Source: Chloroflexota bacterium (GTDB taxonomy: Bacteria > Chloroflexota > Anaerolineae > Anaerolineales > VGOW01). Taken from it: a stretch of DNA of 8,578 nucleotides. The DNA is taken from assembly GCA_016215145.1 (NCBI GenBank), contig JACRLA010000166.1, forward strand, positions 1 to 8,578. Reading direction: 5' to 3'. The notes beneath the pieces are model-generated. The model did not search any database. It was given only the letters and a program-made list of their open reading frames with translations, and was not told the origin of the DNA. Position numbers and translations under genes: made by a program. Positions 5,877-8,578 of the stretch are shown one piece after another. Numbering within the stretch: position 1 is the stretch's first letter; the number at the start of each line of letters is the position of its first letter.

Positions 5877-6938
5877 CTCTTTCGCCACCATGTCACCAAT
5901 TTGAGTCGTGCTTAATCCGCTCTTGGCGTCTACCGACGGGATGCGGCGCGAAGACAAAAGACTGATGATAGATGACTCAATACGATTCGCGGCTTGCTTC
6001 TCGCCCAAAAAGTCGAGCATCATCGCTGCCGCGGCAATTGCGCCTAATGGGTTGGCAACATTTTGTCCGGTGTATTTGGGCGCGGAGCCGTGAATGGGTT
6101 CAAACATTCCGTTCTTGCCGGGATGAATGTTGCCGCTCGCGGCAATGCCCATGCCACCTTGAATCATCGCACCCAGATCGGTGATGATGTCGCCGAATAA
6201 ATTGGTGGTCACAATCACGTCGAACCAATCGGGATTCTTCACCATCCACATGCAGCAGGCGTCTACGTAAGCGTGGTCTTGTTCCACGTCGGGATAATCT
6301 TTGCCCACCTCTTCAAAGACTCGCGTCCACAAATCTTGGGCGCGGATGGCGTTCGCTTTGTCTACCATCGTTAATTTCGGTTTGCGCCCGCCCGCGCCGC
6401 GCTCTTTCGCTCGTTGACGCGCCACTTCAAACGCATAGCGGATGATGCGCTCAGTGCCTTTGCGAGTGAAGATCATTTCGGCGACGGCTACTTCATCGGC
6501 TTTGCCTTTTTTAAAGATGCCGCCGACTCCGGCGTAAGCATCTTCGGTGTTTTCGCGCAGTACAACAAAGTCCACATCCTTCGGGGTTTTATCTTTGAGC
6601 GGGCAGACGTGCTCCGAATAAAGTTTGACCGGGCGCAGGTTGACATAGAGATCGAGACCGAAGCGCAGACCCATGATGACGGATCGTTCTACCAAACCCA
6701 CCTCGACTGCCGGATGACCAATGGCGCCAAGAAAAACGGCATCCAACCCGCGCCACTCTTCGATCACACGATCTGGGACAAGCTCTTTGGTCTTTAAATA
6801 ATGTTCACTGCCATAAGGGTATTCGACAAAGTTGTAATCGAATCCGTTCTTCACAGCGCGCAGAACTTTGAGTCCTTCGCAGACCACTTCGGGTCCAATG
6901 CCGTCTCCGCCGATAACGCCGATGTTGTAGGTTTTCAT
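5865..6938 (-). CDS. Isocitrate/isopropylmalate dehydrogenase family protein, copy 2 (Lys-Tyr coenzyme motif)
   Basis: This is a 357-residue cytoplasmic oxidative decarboxylase of a 2-hydroxy acid, a paralogue of the gene just upstream, with roughly three quarters of positions identical by eye. It has GDGIGPE (11-17), the substrate helix ERSVIMGLRFGLDLYVNLRP (84-103), RENTEDAY with the catalytic tyrosine (Tyr135), DKANAI with the catalytic lysine (Lys194), YVDACCM and FGDIITDL (metal-binding aspartates). The coenzyme loop reads GSAPKYTGQNVANP, with Lys288-Tyr289 where NAD enzymes of the family have Asp-Ile; this pair marks NADP use in E. coli isocitrate dehydrogenase. A 5-residue insertion (around 179-184) separates it from copy 1. 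The start at 6936-6938 is supported by AAAGGA 5 nt upstream. An extension to 7043 only reads array DNA. The TAG stop lies in an octamer array. Substrate unknown; isopropylmalate, malate, tartrate or a substituted malate are possible. Confidence 0.9.
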   Translation of the reverse strand: MKTYNIGVIGGDGIGPEVVCEGLKVLRAVKNGFDYNFVEYPYGSEHYLKTKELVPDRVIEEWRGLDAVFLGAIGHPAVEVGLVERSVIMGLRFGLDLYVNLRPVKLYSEHVCPLKDKTPKDVDFVVLRENTEDAYAGVGGIFKKGKADEVAVAEMIFTRKGTERIIRYAFEVARQRAKERGAGGRKPKLTMVDKANAIRAQDLWTRVFEEVGKDYPDVEQDHAYVDACCMWMVKNPDWFDVIVTTNLFGDIITDLGAMIQGGMGIAASGNIHPGKNGMFEPIHGSAPKYTGQNVANPLGAIAAAAMMLDFLGEKQAANRIESSIISLLSSRRIPSVDAKSGLSTTQIGDMVAKEVVG

Positions 6939-6943
6939 AGTGA

Positions 6944-6949
6944 TCCTTT
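6944..6949 (-). promoter_or_regulatory. Shine-Dalgarno site for dehydrogenase copy 2
   Basis: AAAGGA on the minus strand, 5 nt before the ATG at 6936-6938. It decides the start against the open extension to 7043, which consists of heptamer repeats and the tail of the previous gene. Confidence 0.7.
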
Positions 6950-6969
6950 CGTGGGATGAGTGTGATGTA

Positions 6970-7014
6970 CATTCCGTATTTCGTATTTCGTATTGCGTAT
7001 TGCGTATTCCGTTA
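6970..7014. repeat. Heptamer array between the two dehydrogenase genes
   Basis: On the plus strand this reads CATTCC, then GTATTTC, GTATTTC, GTATTGC, GTATTGC and GTATTCC, closing with GTTATAC (7011-7017). The TAA stop of dehydrogenase copy 1 (7012-7014) sits in this last degenerate unit. The array is the same word family as units at 207-240 and 5789-5816. It ends about 20 nt before the ribosome binding site of copy 2. Confidence 0.88.
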
Positions 7015-8253
7015 TACAGGTTGCTGTTGAACACGGAGCGCAAAAATTTTTTCGTTCAGCGCGGCGATCACGGCTTCAATCGCTTGGTCGCCGAGAGTCG
7101 CGCGCAATGATTCTTGCGCGGCGATAGCCGACTTTAGTTGGGCAATGTGCGTTGCATTTGTTTTGCCGCGCGGCGAGATCATGGGCGACGAATCACCCAA
7201 AGCGATTTGGCGGCTGACGGCATCCCCGATCTGAGTCGTGGTCATCCCATTTTTGCCATTCAACGATGGCGGGCGATCCGAGATCATCAATGAGGCGACC
7301 GCGTTTTCGATTCGCGCCGCCGTCTTTTTCTCGCCAAGATAATCGAGCATCATGCTCAACGAGAGGACTGCCCCGAGCGGGTTGGCGATGCCTTGCCCGG
7401 CGATGTCGGGCGCGGAGCCGTGTATCGGCTCGAACATGCTGGTCTTGCCCGGATGAATGTTGCCGCTCGCGGCGAAGCCCATGCCGCCTTGCAGCATCGC
7501 GCCGAGATCGGTGATGATGTCGCCGAAAAGATTCGCCGTGACGATCACGTCGAAGGCTTCGGGGTTTCGCACCATCGCCATACAGCAAGCATCCACGTAA
7601 AGATGATTCTGTTCAACGTCGGGGTATTCTTTGCCGACTTCGGCGAAGACGCGCGTCCACAAATCTTGCGGGCGGATGGCGTTGGCTTTGTCCACCATTG
7701 TTAATTTGGGTTTGCCGTTTTTGTTTCTGGCGCGAGCAATATCAAACGCATAGCGAATAATTCGCTCGGTGCCTTTGCGCGTGAAGACCATCTCGGCAAC
7801 GGCGATCTCATCGGGCGATCCTTTTTTGAAGAATCCGCCCAGCCCGACGTAAGCATCTTCGGTGTTTTCACGGATCACCACGAAGTCAACATCCTTCGGC
7901 GTTTTGCCTTTGAGCGGGCAGAGATGCTCGGCAAAAAGTTTAACCGGACGCAAGTTGACATACAGATCGAGCCCCATGCGTAAGCCCATGATCACAGATC
8001 GCTCGACCAGACCCGGTTCCACTTTGGGGTGTCCAATCGCGCCGAGATACACCGCGTCGAGCGCGCGCCATTCATCAATGACTCGATCTGGCACGAGTTC
8101 TTTTGTTTTTAAATAATGCGCGCCGCTATAGGGATACTCGACCAGGTTCACGTCGAATCCATTTTTCACTTCGCCCAAAACTTTTAGACCTTCGTTGATC
8201 ACCTCGGGTCCGATGCCGTCGCCTGCTATTACGCCGATGTTGTAAGTAGTCAT
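7012..8253 (-). CDS. Isocitrate/isopropylmalate dehydrogenase family protein, copy 1 (Asp-Ile coenzyme motif, with 61-residue C-terminal tail)
   Basis: This is a 413-residue oxidative decarboxylase. Residues 1-352 form a complete dehydrogenase: GDGIGPE (11-17), the substrate helix ERSVIMGLRMGLDLYVNLRP (84-103), RENTEDAY (Tyr135), DKANAI (Lys189), Asp221 in YVDACCM, and Asp245/Asp249 in FGDIITDL. The coenzyme loop GSAPDIAGQGIANP has Asp283-Ile284, the NAD type. At the position of the isocitrate-binding Ser-x-Asn there is S-V-I, so isocitrate itself is unlikely. After residue 352 comes a tail that family members, including copy 2, do not have: a linker (GDSSPMISPRGKTNA) and then a helical, alanine-rich segment with IAAQESLRATLGDQAIEAVI. 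The tail resembles a small helical module I recall beside signalling domains in Chloroflexota proteins. The start has no clear Shine-Dalgarno motif, and an inverted array lies 20 nt upstream. Confidence 0.92.
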   Translation of the reverse strand: MTTYNIGVIAGDGIGPEVINEGLKVLGEVKNGFDVNLVEYPYSGAHYLKTKELVPDRVIDEWRALDAVYLGAIGHPKVEPGLVERSVIMGLRMGLDLYVNLRPVKLFAEHLCPLKGKTPKDVDFVVIRENTEDAYVGLGGFFKKGSPDEIAVAEMVFTRKGTERIIRYAFDIARARNKNGKPKLTMVDKANAIRPQDLWTRVFAEVGKEYPDVEQNHLYVDACCMAMVRNPEAFDVIVTANLFGDIITDLGAMLQGGMGFAASGNIHPGKTSMFEPIHGSAPDIAGQGIANPLGAVLSLSMMLDYLGEKKTAARIENAVASLMISDRPPSLNGKNGMTTTQIGDAVSRQIALGDSSPMISPRGKTNATHIAQLKSAIAAQESLRATLGDQAIEAVIAALNEKIFALRVQQQPV

Positions 8254-8273
8254 GCTTGCCGTGTTGTTAACCC

Positions 8274-8340
8274 CGTGATGCGTGAAGCGTGATACGTGAC
8301 TTTAATTCACGCATCACGCATCACGCATCACGCCTCACGC
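8274..8340. repeat. Inverted heptamer array forming a 26-bp hairpin between the acyl-CoA dehydrogenase and dehydrogenase copy 1
   Basis: The left arm 8274-8299 has units CGTGATG, CGTGAAG, CGTGATA and CGTGA. A 7-nt loop (8300-8306) follows, then the right arm 8307-8332, made of TCACG and three CATCACG units. The last unit, CCTCACG, runs to 8339. The arms pair over 26 positions with two mismatches on the plus strand. On the transcript strand these become one G-U wobble and one U-U, so the RNA stem is stronger. The TGA of the acyl-CoA dehydrogenase (8335-8337) is formed by the first repeat unit. No U-run follows the stem, so an intrinsic terminator is not supported; mRNA protection or partial attenuation is possible. 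Confidence 0.85.
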
Positions 8341-8578
8341 TTTCAATCTTCTCGAAATCACCAACCTCTGTATCTGCGCCGTGCCTTCGTAGATCTGCAT
8401 GATCTTCGCGTCGCGCATCCACTTCTCTACCGGATACTCGCGCATGTAACCGTAGCCACCGAGAATTTGCACCGCGTCGGTTGTGGTCTTCATCGCCACG
8501 TCGGCGGCAAAGGCTTTCGCCATACTCGCCTCTTGCGCGCACGGTTTACCTTGATCGTGAAGTGAGCCTGCGCGCCAC
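8335..8578 (-). CDS. Acyl-CoA dehydrogenase, C-terminal 80 residues (cut by window edge)
   Basis: This is the end of a flavin-dependent acyl-CoA dehydrogenase, which introduces an alpha-beta double bond into an acyl-CoA and passes electrons to ETF. Reading from the edge, WRAGSLHDQGKPCAQEASMA is the family helix. Then come AFAADVAMKTTTDAVQILGG, YGYMREYPVEKWMRDAKIMQ and IYEGTAQIQRLVISRRLKA. The glutamate in IYEGT is at the position of the catalytic base of short- and medium-chain enzymes. The ending differs from that of glutaryl-CoA dehydrogenases, which makes that subfamily unlikely. A chain-length or ring-substrate preference cannot be read from this part. The stop codon is at the first unit of the inverted heptamer array. 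As the first gene seen in the cluster, it may act on the CoA ester made by the downstream ligase. Confidence 0.93.
   Translation of the reverse strand, partial: WRAGSLHDQGKPCAQEASMAKAFAADVAMKTTTDAVQILGGYGYMREYPVEKWMRDAKIMQIYEGTAQIQRLVISRRLKA

Noticed and set aside
6414..6797. Plus-strand 127-codon open frame inside dehydrogenase copy 2
   Set aside because: It is antisense to a well-conserved enzyme and its product resembles nothing.
6939..7043. 35-residue N-terminal extension of dehydrogenase copy 2
   Set aside because: It reads heptamer array and overlaps the end of copy 1; the start at 6938 has a Shine-Dalgarno site and matches copy 1 at residue 1.
5865..8253. Housekeeping leuB or icd
   Set aside because: There are two adjacent copies beside aromatic-acid-type genes, no leuCD or other leucine genes, and substrate-helix residues that match neither the isocitrate enzyme (Ser-x-Asn) nor classical LeuB closely. 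A leucine role is not excluded, but no symbol is assigned.
8274..8340. Intrinsic terminator after the acyl-CoA dehydrogenase
   Set aside because: The stem is long, but no U-tract follows it in the direction of transcription, and its repeat origin is a sufficient explanation.

Overview
All genes in this window lie on the minus strand, so the map reads from right to left. In transcription order they are: the C-terminal end of an acyl-CoA dehydrogenase (8335-8578); two tandem isocitrate/isopropylmalate-dehydrogenase-family genes (7012-8253 and 5865-6938); a benzoate-CoA-ligase-family acyl-CoA synthetase (4188-5741); a damaged livK-type substrate-binding protein (2990-4021, with an orphaned leader at 4018-4062); two branched-chain-type permeases, livH (1973-2839) and livM (996-1976); the ATPase livG (238-999); and the first 53 codons of the second ATPase, livF (1-160). 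No tRNA, rRNA, transposase or CRISPR array was seen.

The gene set looks like an uptake-and-activation cluster for a carboxylic acid, most plausibly an aromatic or cyclic one. A HAAT-family ABC transporter would import the acid, an adenylate-forming ligase would make its CoA thioester, and an acyl-CoA dehydrogenase would begin its oxidation. The two beta-decarboxylating dehydrogenases do not fit a textbook benzoate route. They differ at the two residues that read the coenzyme 2'-phosphate (Asp-Ile against Lys-Tyr), and one has a 61-residue C-terminal tail. The true substrate is not visible from sequence.

The most unusual feature is the DNA between the genes. Five of the six intergenic gaps are filled with degenerate 7-nt tandem arrays, one of them joined to an 8-nt array. 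Each array starts at the stop codon of the upstream gene, and several stop codons lie inside the repeat. Three word families (GTATTGC-like, GTGATAC-like and ATGGC/GCTAT-like) occur and can follow one another in a single 7-nt register. Two arrays are arranged as inverted halves. The 8-nt array carries six GGG tracts on the transcript strand. A perfect 9-bp palindrome forms the 3' end of livM. The one gap without an array, upstream of livK, has a strong ribosome binding site. That site leads into a Tat-like signal start which hits a stop after 14 codons, exactly where a shifted frame takes up the mature protein. This looks like an internal deletion in livK or an assembly error.

Organism: a bacterium of moderate G+C. 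The heptamer-filled spacers and the type of C-terminal tail suggest Chloroflexota (Anaerolineae-like) to me, but this is recollection and inference, held with low to moderate confidence. Heptanucleotide repeats of this general kind are also known from filamentous cyanobacteria.
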